Shown here: in pieces, positions 41,830 to 50,616 of the stretch | How positions within the stretch are numbered: the first letter of the stretch is position 1 | Layout of the letters: every line of letters begins with the position of its first letter | Origin: Chryseolinea lacunae | Lineage (GTDB): Bacteria; Bacteroidota; Bacteroidia; Cytophagales; Cyclobacteriaceae | Assembly (NCBI RefSeq): GCF_016735595.1 | Contig: NZ_JAERRB010000011.1 | Location: 202,870-266,869, forward strand | Direction: 5' to 3' | DNA: 64,000 nt | Notes under the pieces: model-generated | Databases searched by the model: none | What the model saw: the letters and a program-made list of their open reading frames with translations, nothing else | What the model was told of the DNA's origin: nothing | Program-made: the position numbers and the translations under genes

Positions 41830-42948
41830 ATGAACACGACAAGCCTCAAAAGGAACATGATTTTTTATGTGTGTTTGCTGCTCACGCTCGTTGCCTGCGG
41901 CGACGATGGCGGAGAACAACAACTCACGCTGCCCACCAATCTTCAGTTTGAAGCCAAGGCAAGCGACGCCGGAACAGGCACAGTGAGCGTGACGGCCACC
42001 GCCGACAAGGTGAACTTCTATACCATTTTCTTTGGCGACACCACACCCGAAACCGGTGTGAAAACCAACGACGGAAAAGCCTCGCACACCTATGCCACCA
42101 CGGGCACCTACACCATTCGCGTGCAAGCACACACCACCAGCGATGCGTTTGTGACCCTGAGCAAAGATGTGACCGTGAAAGTAGGCACGGGCGACCTCGT
42201 GATTCCCTCCAAAGGCTACACCACCCCCGATACCTATGCGGGCATGACCCTGGTGTGGCACGACGAGTTTGAGGGCACCGCGTTGAACACCAACGACTGG
42301 ACGTTCGAACTGGGCACAGGCTCCAACGGCTGGGGCAACAGCGAGCTGCAATACTATCGCCAGGAAAACACATCGGTGAAAGATGGCTACCTCGTGATTA
42401 CGGCGAAGAAGGAAGACTTTCAGTCGAGCAAATACACGTCGTCGAGAATCATCACGCAAAACAAGAAGTCGTTTCAGTATGGTCGTGTAGACATTCGTGC
42501 GGCACTGCCCAACGGCAAAGGCATATGGCCCGCGTTGTGGATGCTGGGTTCGAATGTGAGCACGGTGAGCTGGCCAAAGTGTGGCGAGATAGACATCATG
42601 GAAATGGTGGGCGGCGGCAACGGCGACAAGACCGTGTATGGCACAGCCCACTGGGACAACGCCGGCGCACATGCCAGCTATGGCAACAGCAAACAGCTGA
42701 GCAGTGGCATTTTTAGCGACGAGTTTCACGTGTTCTCCATTGTGTGGACGGCGCAGAAAATTACGTGGTATGTAGACGACGTGCAGTTCAACGTGATCGA
42801 CACCACACCTGCAGGGCTTGCAGCGTTTCAGAAAGAATTCTTTGTGATCTTCAACGTGGCCGTGGGCGGCGAGTGGCCGGGCAACCCCGACAGCAACACG
42901 CTGTTTCCGCAACGCATGATTGTGGACTATGTCCGCATCTTTCAATGA
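41830..42948 (+). CDS. GH16 endo-beta-glucanase (laminarinase type) with N-terminal PKD-like module
   Basis: 372 residues. Lipoprotein signal with Cys23 (LTLVACGDD), a PKD-like module (~35-120: TYATTGTYTIRVQAHTTSDA) and a GH16 catalytic domain (~140-372: LVWHDEFEGTALNTNDWTFE; FQYGRVDIRAALPNGKGIWP). The active-site motif E-I-D-I-M-E lies at 253-258 (KCGEIDIMEMVG), with E253 as nucleophile and E258 as acid/base, as in laminarinases, which keep the Met before the last Glu. A late WYVDDVQFNVIDTTPAGLAA strand completes the jelly roll. It would cut beta-1,3-glucan at the cell surface for the SusC/D pair. Confidence 0.92.
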   Translation: MNTTSLKRNMIFYVCLLLTLVACGDDGGEQQLTLPTNLQFEAKASDAGTGTVSVTATADKVNFYTIFFGDTTPETGVKTNDGKASHTYATTGTYTIRVQAHTTSDAFVTLSKDVTVKVGTGDLVIPSKGYTTPDTYAGMTLVWHDEFEGTALNTNDWTFELGTGSNGWGNSELQYYRQENTSVKDGYLVITAKKEDFQSSKYTSSRIITQNKKSFQYGRVDIRAALPNGKGIWPALWMLGSNVSTVSWPKCGEIDIMEMVGGGNGDKTVYGTAHWDNAGAHASYGNSKQLSSGIFSDEFHVFSIVWTAQKITWYVDDVQFNVIDTTPAGLAAFQKEFFVIFNVAVGGEWPGNPDSNTLFPQRMIVDYVRIFQ

Positions 42949-43002
42949 AACTCCTGTGGCCTCCTGAAAAAAACATTCTCTCAAAGACAACCGTAAACAC
43001 TT

Positions 43003-43782
43003 ATGCTTCTTAGAATAATAGCGCTGGCGTCGATCTACATCATGGCGTGCAGCGGAACCAACAAACAAACCCTGGTGTGGGCCGACGAGTTCGACACCCC
43101 GGGCGCACCCGACACCACCAAGTGGACGTTCGACCTGGGCAACAACAACGGCTGGGGCAACAACGAGCTGCAATACTACACCCGCGACACCCGCAACGTG
43201 CGCGTGGAGAACGGCAAGCTTGTGATCGAAGCCGTGAAGGACTCCATGGGCGGCAAGCCGTTCACATCGTCGCGCGTGCTGTCGAAGGGAAGAGGCGACT
43301 GGCTTTATGGTCGCTTCGAGATCAGGGCCAAGCTGCCCCGCGGCAAAGGCACCTGGCCCGCCATCTGGATGATGCCCACCAAAAGCAACTACGGTCCCTG
43401 GCCCCGCAGCGGCGAGATCGACATTATGGAACACGTGGGCTACGAGGGCGGCGTGGTGCACGGCACCATTCACTGCGAAGCCTACAACCACATCAACAAC
43501 ACCCAGAAAGAAGGCATGATGACCGTGCCCGATGCCCAGGACCAATTCCACATCTACGCCCTCGACTGGACCAAAGACAAAATGGATTTCCTGATCGACA
43601 ACAAAGTGTTCTTCTCCGTGACCCGCAACCCCAAAGACAACGTTGCAGGCTGGCCCTTCGACAAACCCTTCCACCTGATCCTAAACATGGCAGTAGGCGG
43701 CAACTGGGGAGGCAAACAAGGCGTAGACCAAAACATCTGGCCCCAACGCATGGAGATAGACTACGTGCGTGTGTATCAATAA
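43003..43782 (+). CDS. GH16 endo-beta-glucanase, single-domain lipoprotein
   Basis: 259 residues. A short lipoprotein signal with Cys16 (SIYIMACSGT), then only a GH16 domain: LVWADEFDTPGAPDTTKWTF, LYGRFEIRAKLPRGKGTWPA and the catalytic motif at 138-143 (SGEIDIMEHVG). Other GH16 hallmarks are YGPWPRSGEID, FHIYALDWTKDKMDFLIDNK and a final WPQRMEIDYVRVYQ. It is 54 bases after the first GH16 gene and last in the operon; a strong terminator follows. The two enzymes differ enough (one with PKD, one without) to suggest different chain or branch preferences. Confidence 0.92.
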   Translation: MLLRIIALASIYIMACSGTNKQTLVWADEFDTPGAPDTTKWTFDLGNNNGWGNNELQYYTRDTRNVRVENGKLVIEAVKDSMGGKPFTSSRVLSKGRGDWLYGRFEIRAKLPRGKGTWPAIWMMPTKSNYGPWPRSGEIDIMEHVGYEGGVVHGTIHCEAYNHINNTQKEGMMTVPDAQDQFHIYALDWTKDKMDFLIDNKVFFSVTRNPKDNVAGWPFDKPFHLILNMAVGGNWGGKQGVDQNIWPQRMEIDYVRVYQ

Positions 43783-43834
43783 CATCTTTAGGTGTAAATG
43801 AGTAATTAGTTTTATTGAGGTTAACGTTTAGATG

Positions 43835-43865
43835 AAAAAAGCCCCGACACGTCGGGGCTTTTTTT
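43835..43865 (+). terminator. Strong intrinsic terminator of the glucan locus
   Basis: An 8-bp stem GCCCCGAC/GTCGGGGC (43841-43848 and 43851-43858) is preceded by A6 and followed by T7. It ends the susC-GH16 operon. Confidence 0.9.
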
Positions 43866-43891
43866 GTTGGATAAATGGAAGGGGAATGTTG

Positions 43892-44086
43892 AACGACCGC
43901 AACAGTTACTGCAACTTGCCCGTTGTCGTTTTTACCGATGCTACCAAGGTATTGGCTGCCCACACAGGCTGATTGATCACCCTTCTTTCGGAACCCAACC
44001 TCATCGACTAGAACATAAATACGTTTCTTCTGTGATCTTAATGCTACCCTGCGTAAACAGCTTTGAACAACTCGCTGTATTACCAA
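43892..44086 (-). pseudogene. Transposase fragment (DDE type, IS701-like)
   Basis: About 65 residues of minus-strand sequence read RIYVLVDEVGFRKKGDQSAC, then VGSQYLGSIGKNDNGQVAVT. This resembles the DDE transposase block with VDDTGFPKKG..S.GV.RQY.G.lGK..NCQVAVS found in IS701-type elements. The rest of the gene is absent and the piece runs into the terminator of the glucan locus. It is a remnant without function. Confidence 0.7.
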
Positions 44087-44254
44087 GGTGAATTGGTCAA
44101 CATGTGATGAAACTTCCGACTATTAAAATCAGGCAAGATTATTTCAAGGGTTAAGATAATATATCCGATGCCGTCGGACGTACCTTCACCCGCTTTTTTC
44201 AAATTATGCAAACTTGACAAAGTAGGATTAGGAGTTAGCGTAACAATTAACTGG

Positions 44255-45553
44255 CTACTCGAATGCTATTTTGCGAACGCGACGGCTTCCGTCGTCGGCA
44301 ACAATCAGGTTGCCCTTGGAGTCGATGACAATATTCGAAGGGAACGTGAAAAGGGCAACGGCAACGGGACCTTAGGCGTAGCCGGCTGCACTTCCGGCAA
44401 AAGTGCTTACAACATTAACGGAGTTCATCTTGCGGATGCGGTTATTTGTTCTATCGGCGATGTACAAGTTTCCCGCCGCATCGAAAGCCAAACCAAATGG
44501 GTTCTTAAATTTAGCCTCGTGCCCTGGGCCATCGGCCAATCCCCAAGCCCCGGCTAACGTGGTTACCAAACCCGCCGGCGTTATTTTTCGGATGGTATGA
44601 CCTTCAACATCCGTCACGAACACGTTGCCATTTTTATCGAGTGCTATTCCTCGCGGTTCAGCAAATTGTGCGCCCGATCCTGTGCCGTTTTGCGAACCGA
44701 ACGTTCCCCTGCAAGCGTGCTCACCAAACCTGCCGGCGTTATCTTCCGTATTCGGTTGTTGTTGGAGTCTGTCACATAAAGATTTCCGGCACCATCTACA
44801 TCTATTTCTTGCGGGAACCAAAATTTCGCTGCCGACCCGGCGCCATCGGCGAATCCCTGATCGCTTCCGGCTAACGTGCTTACAACACCGTCGCTGGTTA
44901 CTTTCCGAATGCGATGATTGCCAGCGTCTGCCACATACACATTCCCCAGCGCATCGATCGCCAGGCCTTCAGGGAAATTAAATTGCGCTGCCGCCCCTTT
45001 GCCATCGGCCTCGCCCGGCGTGGTACCGCCCACCCACGTCCTCCGGCGTGATCTTGCGAATGCAGTGGTTCAGCTTGTCGGCAGCATAAACATTGCCTTG
45101 TGCGTCCATGGCCAGGCCCGCTATCAATCCAAATTTTGCCTGAATGCCTGGCCCATCCTCATACCCCTCCGTGCTACCGGCAAGCGTGCTTACCCAAAGC
45201 GAAGGAGTATACTCAAACGAAGGACCGGTGACTGTTCTAACGCCGCGCTTTACTGCAACGGCGCCGGTGCCGGCTGCCTTGGGAACTTCTGCCAGCAACT
45301 GCGTGGCTGTTGCTGCGCGCACCACCGCCACCTTGCCGTTTAACGTTACTTCGTTGTCGGCCGGGTTTGCACTGAAGCCCACGCCTGTAATGGTGACAAC
45401 CGTTAAATACGGACCTTTAGTGGGTGCTATCGCGGTAATCTGCAATGGAATCTCCTCCTCGTCATTTTTGGTGCACGACCAAAAAAGTGAGTTGAGGGTG
45501 AGTGCTGTGCCAAGCAAGCACAGGTACAGGAATATTTTTTCAGTATGTCTCAT
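44255..45553 (-). pseudogene. IPT/TIG plus NHL-repeat lipoprotein, broken by frameshifts and a stop
   Basis: The start at 45553 (MRHTEKIFLYLCLLGTALTL) leads through a lipoprotein-like Cys (LFWSCTKND), an IPT/TIG domain (TAIAPTKGPYLTVVTITGVG) and a six-bladed NHL propeller. The repeat units LAGSTEGYEDGPGIQAKFGL, IAGLAMDAQGNVYAADKLNH and CIRKITP appear again at FADGAGSAAKFWFPQEIDVD and LADGPGHEAKFKNPFGLAFD in other frames. At least two frame changes (about 45,035 and 44,700) and one in-frame stop near 44,370 break it; the last blade GPVAVALFTFPSNIVIDSKG ends at 44255. If intact it would be a secreted binding protein. Confidence 0.8.
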
Positions 45554-45748
45554 GGTTTTTCTTGTTTTGTGCACGATAAAAAATGGTTCTGGCCTTGTAA
45601 AATAAAAGCCCGCTACTGAAAAAAAAATTCAGTGGAATACGTATGCCTGAATGCTTCTGTGATGAGAGTGACTCAACGTAGAGGTGATGGCTAAAGGCAA
45701 GCCTTCGGATACAACAGTATAGTTGTTTTGCGACAGGGCAACGTGTCA

Positions 45749-46033
45749 TCAACTCGATTTCAACTTCCCTTTAACGTTTTTTATCGTGTTGTCAACTAGC
45801 CAGCTATTCGGTTCTAGGGGGATACCAGTCGTTGTCGGCAGCGCTAACGACACCGCTATTATTATGATCTCGAGCAGGTCCTGATTCAATACGGTTAACC
45901 CATCATTGGCGACACGTTTTATGTGACCGTTGGTTTTACCAATTTTTAGATCCTGCTTCCTTAGACCAATCCATTCCTTTATGGTGATTGCCTTTTCATT
46001 GGAGATGATTGGTCCTTCATATTGCCTAATCAT
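45749..46033 (-). CDS. Hypothetical protein, probably a gene remnant
   Basis: 94 codons (MIRQYEGPIISNEKAITIKE), mixed composition with a late hydrophobic stretch (LLEIIIIAVSLALPTTTG). No family recognised. Given its position in a region of broken genes, it may be a fragment. Confidence 0.3.
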   Translation of the reverse strand: MIRQYEGPIISNEKAITIKEWIGLRKQDLKIGKTNGHIKRVANDGLTVLNQDLLEIIIIAVSLALPTTTGIPLEPNSWLVDNTIKNVKGKLKSS

Positions 46034-46271
46034 TAGGTCTAAGAATCGCGGTGAATTGCCGCAGATCGTGCTGGTAATGGTTTTCGAACTGATAGTCCAG
46101 ACAGGGCGTAAAAGCCCACAAAAACCAATAGCCAGACCGGGACGATTTAGGTTGAAAAAGTGAGAAACCTGAGGGATTTTAAGGTTTCTTGTGCCTTTAG
46201 TGGGAGGTTCTAAATTTGGTATTAGAAAGTCGTGGCTGTGCTAGATTGTTTTCTCAAAGCCCATCCTGAAG

Positions 46272-46361
46272 TACAACCGAATTAAGGCCGTGTTAGCGAA
46301 AAATGATAGATCGGCAAAGAGGTTGGCAGATCAATTTGAAAGAATATCGTGGTCATTTTAG
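46272..46361 (+). pseudogene. Fragment of an XRE-type helix-turn-helix protein
   Basis: 30 codons read YNRIKAVLAKNDRSAKRLAD then QFERISWSF and a stop. The NRIKAVLAe.n.s.kwLAeqlgk pattern is the start of many XRE regulators. No start codon precedes it in frame, and it stops before the recognition helix. It is a remnant. Confidence 0.5.
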
Positions 46362-46552
46362 ACCGGAATTTGGAAACTCAAATCATCTACAATCCGCGCT
46401 CCGTTATCGAGCATTTTCTTGAGCACATAGTCAGCGATTTTGTCGTCTTCAATAATTGTCATTGTGTTGTGAATACGATTCATTATGTTATAAAGATAGT
46501 GTGATGCTTTTGTTCGTACCAAAACGAACTGAGGAAGGTCTTCCTTCCACAT
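46358..46552 (-). CDS. Hypothetical protein or gene remnant
   Basis: 64 residues (MWKEDLPQFVLVRTKASHYL). The same frame continues upstream without a start as KKLTRQFIDTDKIDAEFSH back to a stop near 46615, and that part also looks coding, so the start may have been lost. The text YNIMNRIHNTMTIIEDDKIA followed by KMLDNGARIVDDL is unknown to me. Confidence 0.4.
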   Translation of the reverse strand: MWKEDLPQFVLVRTKASHYLYNIMNRIHNTMTIIEDDKIADYVLKKMLDNGARIVDDLSFQIPV

Positions 46553-46615
46553 GTGCGAAAATTCGGCGTCGATCTTGTCGGTATCGATAAATTGACGTGT
46601 TAATTTCTTATTGCC

Positions 46616-47446
46616 CTACCTCTTCCCCAACCAAAGCAACGCATCCAAAATAAAAGTCTCCTGCACTTTATTGTTGAACGTCAGCGACAGATCCTTGTTC
46701 GTGTGGTGTTCATAGTCGATGTCGTTGTGGCCCATGTTCACATAGACCATTTTGTATTTTTTGTTTGTCCATGCCACGGGGTAGTAGCCGCTGTGCCAGA
46801 TCTCGTGGGCTTTGGGGCCGGTGCCGAGGGGGAAGCTGGTGGAGTCGATGGAGAGAAGGATGTTGATGTCGGGGTTGGTGCGCAGGTCGTTTTCCCAGCG
46901 ATACCATTCGTTGGGCGACGACTTGAAGGTGGCGGGCAGGTGTTTGGTGGCGGGGTGCTTGCGGTCTTCTACACGCAATATGGCCGATGTGGGGCGCCAG
47001 GTGTTGCTGGCATATTGGCCCGAGGCAAGGAAGGTGTTGTGATACCAATCCCAGTTTTGAGGATAGTCTGATGGGGTGAGGGCAAAGCCGGCAAAGTGGA
47101 AGCCCATCCACGCGCCGCCGTGTTCCATGTAGTGTTGAAAGGCTTCGCGTTGGGCTGGTGTTTCTGGGCGGGTGTCGAGGAAAAGCACCACGGCATAGGG
47201 TTTCAGAAATTCGGTGGTGAGGTTGTTCCAGTTCGAAGTGGTGTCGTAGGTGAAGTGATGTTGCTTGGCCATCTTCTGAAACCACGGGTGGGCTTCGCGA
47301 ATGTAGCTGATGTGCGCCTGGTCGCTGGTGCCGGTGAAGAAGGCAATCACTTTGAAAGCTGGTTTCTGCTGGGCGCTCAATGGAAACGAGCAAACACAAA
47401 GCAACGCGAACAGGAACAGGCGAAAGGAAGTAAGAAGGTGATTCAT
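46616..47446 (-). CDS. ThuA-like domain protein, exported
   Basis: 276 residues. A signal peptide (HLLTSFRLFLFALLCVCSFP), then a class I glutamine-amidotransferase-like (ThuA) fold: VIAFFTGTSDQAHISYIREA, LKPYAVVLFLDTRPETPAQR, GAWMGFHFAGFALTPSDYPQ, PVAWTNKKYKMVYVNMGHND. ThuA-type proteins are linked to sugar degradation in several bacteria, but the reaction is unproven. It stands alone on the minus strand, next to the remnant region. Confidence 0.88.
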   Translation of the reverse strand: MNHLLTSFRLFLFALLCVCSFPLSAQQKPAFKVIAFFTGTSDQAHISYIREAHPWFQKMAKQHHFTYDTTSNWNNLTTEFLKPYAVVLFLDTRPETPAQREAFQHYMEHGGAWMGFHFAGFALTPSDYPQNWDWYHNTFLASGQYASNTWRPTSAILRVEDRKHPATKHLPATFKSSPNEWYRWENDLRTNPDINILLSIDSTSFPLGTGPKAHEIWHSGYYPVAWTNKKYKMVYVNMGHNDIDYEHHTNKDLSLTFNNKVQETFILDALLWLGKR

Positions 47447-47707
47447 GTGTTGTGAGATGAAAGTTGTTGTATCGAAATAAAAACCGGATGCATTTTAAAG
47501 ATACTGTTTTTCACTATGCCGCGAATGGCGGGCATGCATGATTTTTAGTGTGCGATGTGTTTTCTGTGCGTGTGTTTTGTGCAGCACACATCAACGTGCG
47601 CGATAGGCGGATGAGCGGAAAATTTTCGTGTTGACAGGGAGCGTGCGGCTGTGTTGTTAAGACAACGCCCGTGAAAAAAAACTAAAAGAATTGTGTTGTG
47701 ATGTGTC

Positions 47708-48205
47708 TCAGTCTTCGATGATGAGACCGATCTCTTCGTCGAACTGTTTTCGTTCTTCTGCCGACATGCGGTCGCGCAGCACGCGAATGGTGTAGCCGCC
47801 CCGCAGTTTGCCGTCTTCCAGAAACATCCAGTCGCTCAGACGGTCTTTTTCTATCTTCACGGTGTCGCCGAGGCTCACGTTGGTGGTTGCTTCCGGGAGG
47901 TTATCAACCACACCATAATATTGGCCGTCCTTATAAGAGATCTCGCTGATCCAGATGTGTTCGCCGCCGTTGGGCACGTCGAACCTCATCTTCATGGAGA
48001 AACCCTGGTAGGCAGGGTTGTTGTTTGTTAGCGCCGTTTTAAATGTGTCGAGGGTTTGTATGGCTTTCGCTGTGGCGGCGTTCATACCGGCGTCGTTTTC
48101 TTCCACGCGCACAACGTCGGGTTCGCCGGCACGCTCGGTGGTTTGAGATTTTCCGCAAGCTGCGAGCAAGGCGACGATGAAGAGAATGCTGATGGTGTTT
48201 TTCAT
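47708..48205 (-). CDS. DUF2314-domain lipoprotein
   Basis: The start at 48205 (MKNTISILFIVALLAACGKS) gives 165 residues with a lipoprotein Cys at position 17. The DUF2314 region is AIQTLDTFKTALTNNNPAYQ, FSMKMRFDVPNGGEHIWISE, DGQYYGVVDNLPEATTNVSL and GDTVKIEKDRLSDWMFLEDG. Domain function unknown. It lies between the ThuA-like gene and the PQQ dehydrogenase on the same strand. Confidence 0.88.
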   Translation of the reverse strand: MKNTISILFIVALLAACGKSQTTERAGEPDVVRVEENDAGMNAATAKAIQTLDTFKTALTNNNPAYQGFSMKMRFDVPNGGEHIWISEISYKDGQYYGVVDNLPEATTNVSLGDTVKIEKDRLSDWMFLEDGKLRGGYTIRVLRDRMSAEERKQFDEEIGLIIED

Positions 48206-48292
48206 GATGGGCACAATAACGATAACCTTGTAAACATACTTATTTGACTGCGCATGTTCCATCGCCTGTTAAGTTTATTTTGACGCTGTGCT

Positions 48293-50446
48293 TTACTCCG
48301 GCAGTGCAAAGGCCATGATGCTTCCGCCTGGATCGTCTTTGCCACCCGTGACGGAGATCACAACAAATTGTTTTCCGTTGCAGGCATAGGTTGAGGGGGT
48401 GGCATAGCCGTGGCCGGGCAGTGTTGTTTCCCAGAGCATGGCGCCCGTGGCTTTGTTGAAGGCGCGGAATTTTTTGTCTTTGGTGGCGGCAATAAACACG
48501 AGACCACCGGCTGTCACCATAGGTCCACCCCAACTCTCCGTGCCGGTGGGTGGCCCTCCGGGTGTTTGAAATTCGGGTATGTTGCCCAATGGAATTTTCC
48601 ACGCATAGTCGCCGGTGTTGAGGTCGATGGCATTTAATGTTCCCCACGGTTGTTTGATGGCGGGTTGGCCGTCGGGCCCCTCAAAGTCGCTGTAGGCAGT
48701 CAGGTTCAGATAGACCGATGTGGTGTCGGTGGGTGTGGTTTGTTTTTTGGCATACACGGTTTTGCTTTTCTCGAACAGGTAGGCAATAATTTCTTCTTCG
48801 TGGCCAGCCACCAGTTTGGCGAAGGCGGGCATGCGGCCGCCACCGGTTTTTATTTTTTGCAGGGCGTCGGCTTCGGTCAGGCGTTTGCCAAGGTCGGTGA
48901 GGGCCGGGAAGTTTGGTTCGCGCCCCTTGCGATCCTGGCCGTGGCAGGTGCTGCAATAGTTCATATAAAAGTTTTTGCCCAATGCATAGCGTGTGGTGTT
49001 GGGCGACGACTCACTCTTCTTCATCTTCTTTACTTGTGCGATCTCGGGGCTTTCGTTGGCGTTCACGTACAGCCATGCCGTGGTGGGATCGATTGCCGCA
49101 CCGCCCCACTCGGAGCCGCCACGACTGCCGGGAAACATGAAGGTGCCCCGCAGGTCGGGCGGTGTGAACATGCCATCGTAGCGCAGGCTTTTAAAGATGG
49201 CGCGGGCCGAGTCGCGGGCTTGGGGTGAGGTGTTGTTCAGGTCGGCTTCGGTCATGTGCTGGCGCGCGTAGGGAGCGGGCTTTAGCGGGAAGGGTTGTGT
49301 GGGCCACACGTCTTCACCGGGAATGGTTGAGGTGGGCACGGGTCGTTCTTCAATGGGAAAGAGAGGCTCGCCAGTCTCGCGGTTCAGCACAAAAAGAAAA
49401 CCGGTCTTGGTGGTTTGCGCGAGGGCGTCAACAGGTTTGCCGTTGTGCATCACGGTCACCAGGTTGGGAGGTGCGGGCAGGTCATAGTCCCACAGGTCGT
49501 GGTGCACGGTTTGAAAGTGCCACACGCGCTCACCGGTGTTGGCGTTGAGGGCCACGATGCAATTGCCGAAGAGGTTTTGTCCTTTGCGATCGGCGCCATA
49601 ATAGTCGTAGGTTGGCGAGCCGAGGGGGAGAAACACGAGCCCGCGTTTTTCGTCGAGGCTCATGCCGCCCCAGTTGTTGGCACCGCCCACATATTTCCAG
49701 GCATCGGGTGGCCACGTTTCGTAGCCGGTTTCGCCGGGATGGGGAATGGTGTGAAAGGTCCAGCGAAGGGCGCCGGTGCGAATGTCGAACGCGCGCACAT
49801 AGCCCGGCGCGGCACCATAGAGCTCCGACACTTCGGAGCCGAGAATGAGCAGGTCGTTAAACACCATGCCCGGCGATGTGGGCACAACCCAGCCCTCCAG
49901 TTGGTTGTCGGGCACAAGGTTGAGGCTCACCTTGCCCTGCTCGCCAAAGGTGGAGATCAGTTTGCCGGTGAGTGCATTCACGGCCATCAGGTATTTGCCA
50001 GCCGTGAAGAGAATGCGTTTGTCGTCGCCGCTTTCCCAATAAGTCACACCGCGATTCACCCCGCCGCCCTTGGCGCCATCAAACGGATCGAGGTGCCACA
50101 ACGCCTTGCCTGTTGCAGCATCAAGCGCATAGACCCAGTGGCGCGCCGAGGTGGCATAGAGCATATTGTTCACCACAATAGCATTGCATTCCGATTTTCC
50201 GAAGTACATGCCTGCAGGAGCATCGTTGGGTTTGAACGTCCATGCAACGGCAAGTTGACTGACAGTCTCTTGGTTGATCTGTTGCAACGACGAATAGCTG
50301 GTGCTGGCGGCATCGGCCTTATAGACCGACCAGGTTTCAAGCGATGGTTTTTCGGTAGTGCATTGCAGGAGCAACAGCAGTGCAGCCATGCATGCGGCGA
50401 GGCCGGTGTGCCGCGCATGCAGGCTTGGGGTGAAGCGGTGGGTCAT
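48293..50446 (-). CDS. PQQ-dependent dehydrogenase with an inserted cytochrome c domain
   Basis: The start at 50446 (MTHRFTPSLHARHTGLAACM) gives 717 residues with a lipoprotein-like signal (ALLLLLQCTTE). An eight-bladed PQQ propeller begins YKADAASTSYSSLQQINQET, NAIVVNNMLYATSARHWVYA, LDAATGKALWHLDPFDGAKG, RGVTYWESGDDKRILFTAGK. A single cytochrome c domain (heme motif CSTCH, NYCSTCHGQDRKGREPNFPA, then GGGRMPAFAKLVAGHEEEII) sits before the last propeller blades (AIDLNTGDYAWKIPLGNIPE; FVVISVTGGKDDPGGSIMAF). It would oxidise a sugar or alcohol and pass electrons through heme to the respiratory chain. The substrate is uncertain; glucose is common. Confidence 0.92.
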   Translation of the reverse strand: MTHRFTPSLHARHTGLAACMAALLLLLQCTTEKPSLETWSVYKADAASTSYSSLQQINQETVSQLAVAWTFKPNDAPAGMYFGKSECNAIVVNNMLYATSARHWVYALDAATGKALWHLDPFDGAKGGGVNRGVTYWESGDDKRILFTAGKYLMAVNALTGKLISTFGEQGKVSLNLVPDNQLEGWVVPTSPGMVFNDLLILGSEVSELYGAAPGYVRAFDIRTGALRWTFHTIPHPGETGYETWPPDAWKYVGGANNWGGMSLDEKRGLVFLPLGSPTYDYYGADRKGQNLFGNCIVALNANTGERVWHFQTVHHDLWDYDLPAPPNLVTVMHNGKPVDALAQTTKTGFLFVLNRETGEPLFPIEERPVPTSTIPGEDVWPTQPFPLKPAPYARQHMTEADLNNTSPQARDSARAIFKSLRYDGMFTPPDLRGTFMFPGSRGGSEWGGAAIDPTTAWLYVNANESPEIAQVKKMKKSESSPNTTRYALGKNFYMNYCSTCHGQDRKGREPNFPALTDLGKRLTEADALQKIKTGGGRMPAFAKLVAGHEEEIIAYLFEKSKTVYAKKQTTPTDTTSVYLNLTAYSDFEGPDGQPAIKQPWGTLNAIDLNTGDYAWKIPLGNIPEFQTPGGPPTGTESWGGPMVTAGGLVFIAATKDKKFRAFNKATGAMLWETTLPGHGYATPSTYACNGKQFVVISVTGGKDDPGGSIMAFALPE

Positions 50447-50616
50447 GAGAAAGGGCAGTAGGTCTACAGCCAAATTAGAAGAAATTGGCTGTAGAGCAAA
50501 TGAGTTTTATGTCATACTGAAAGCGTGATGACAATATTTTTGTGTGTGAAAGAACACAACCTTGCCCGGACCATGGCAAGACCCATCCTTGTTCGATGCG
50601 AAATGAGCTGAGCTGT

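Noticed and set aside
41695..43674. 659-codon open frame antisense to the GH16 genes
   Set aside because: It lies opposite well-supported GC-rich coding genes and its sequence is rich in His, Val and Gly with no family resemblance, as expected of a shadow frame. The long frames opposite 19714-22398, 32453-35392, 35642-38812 and 57707-61150 were rejected for the same reason.
45930..46163. 77-codon plus-strand open frame in the remnant region
   Set aside because: It is opposite another frame, shows no motif and could not be linked to a known transposase.
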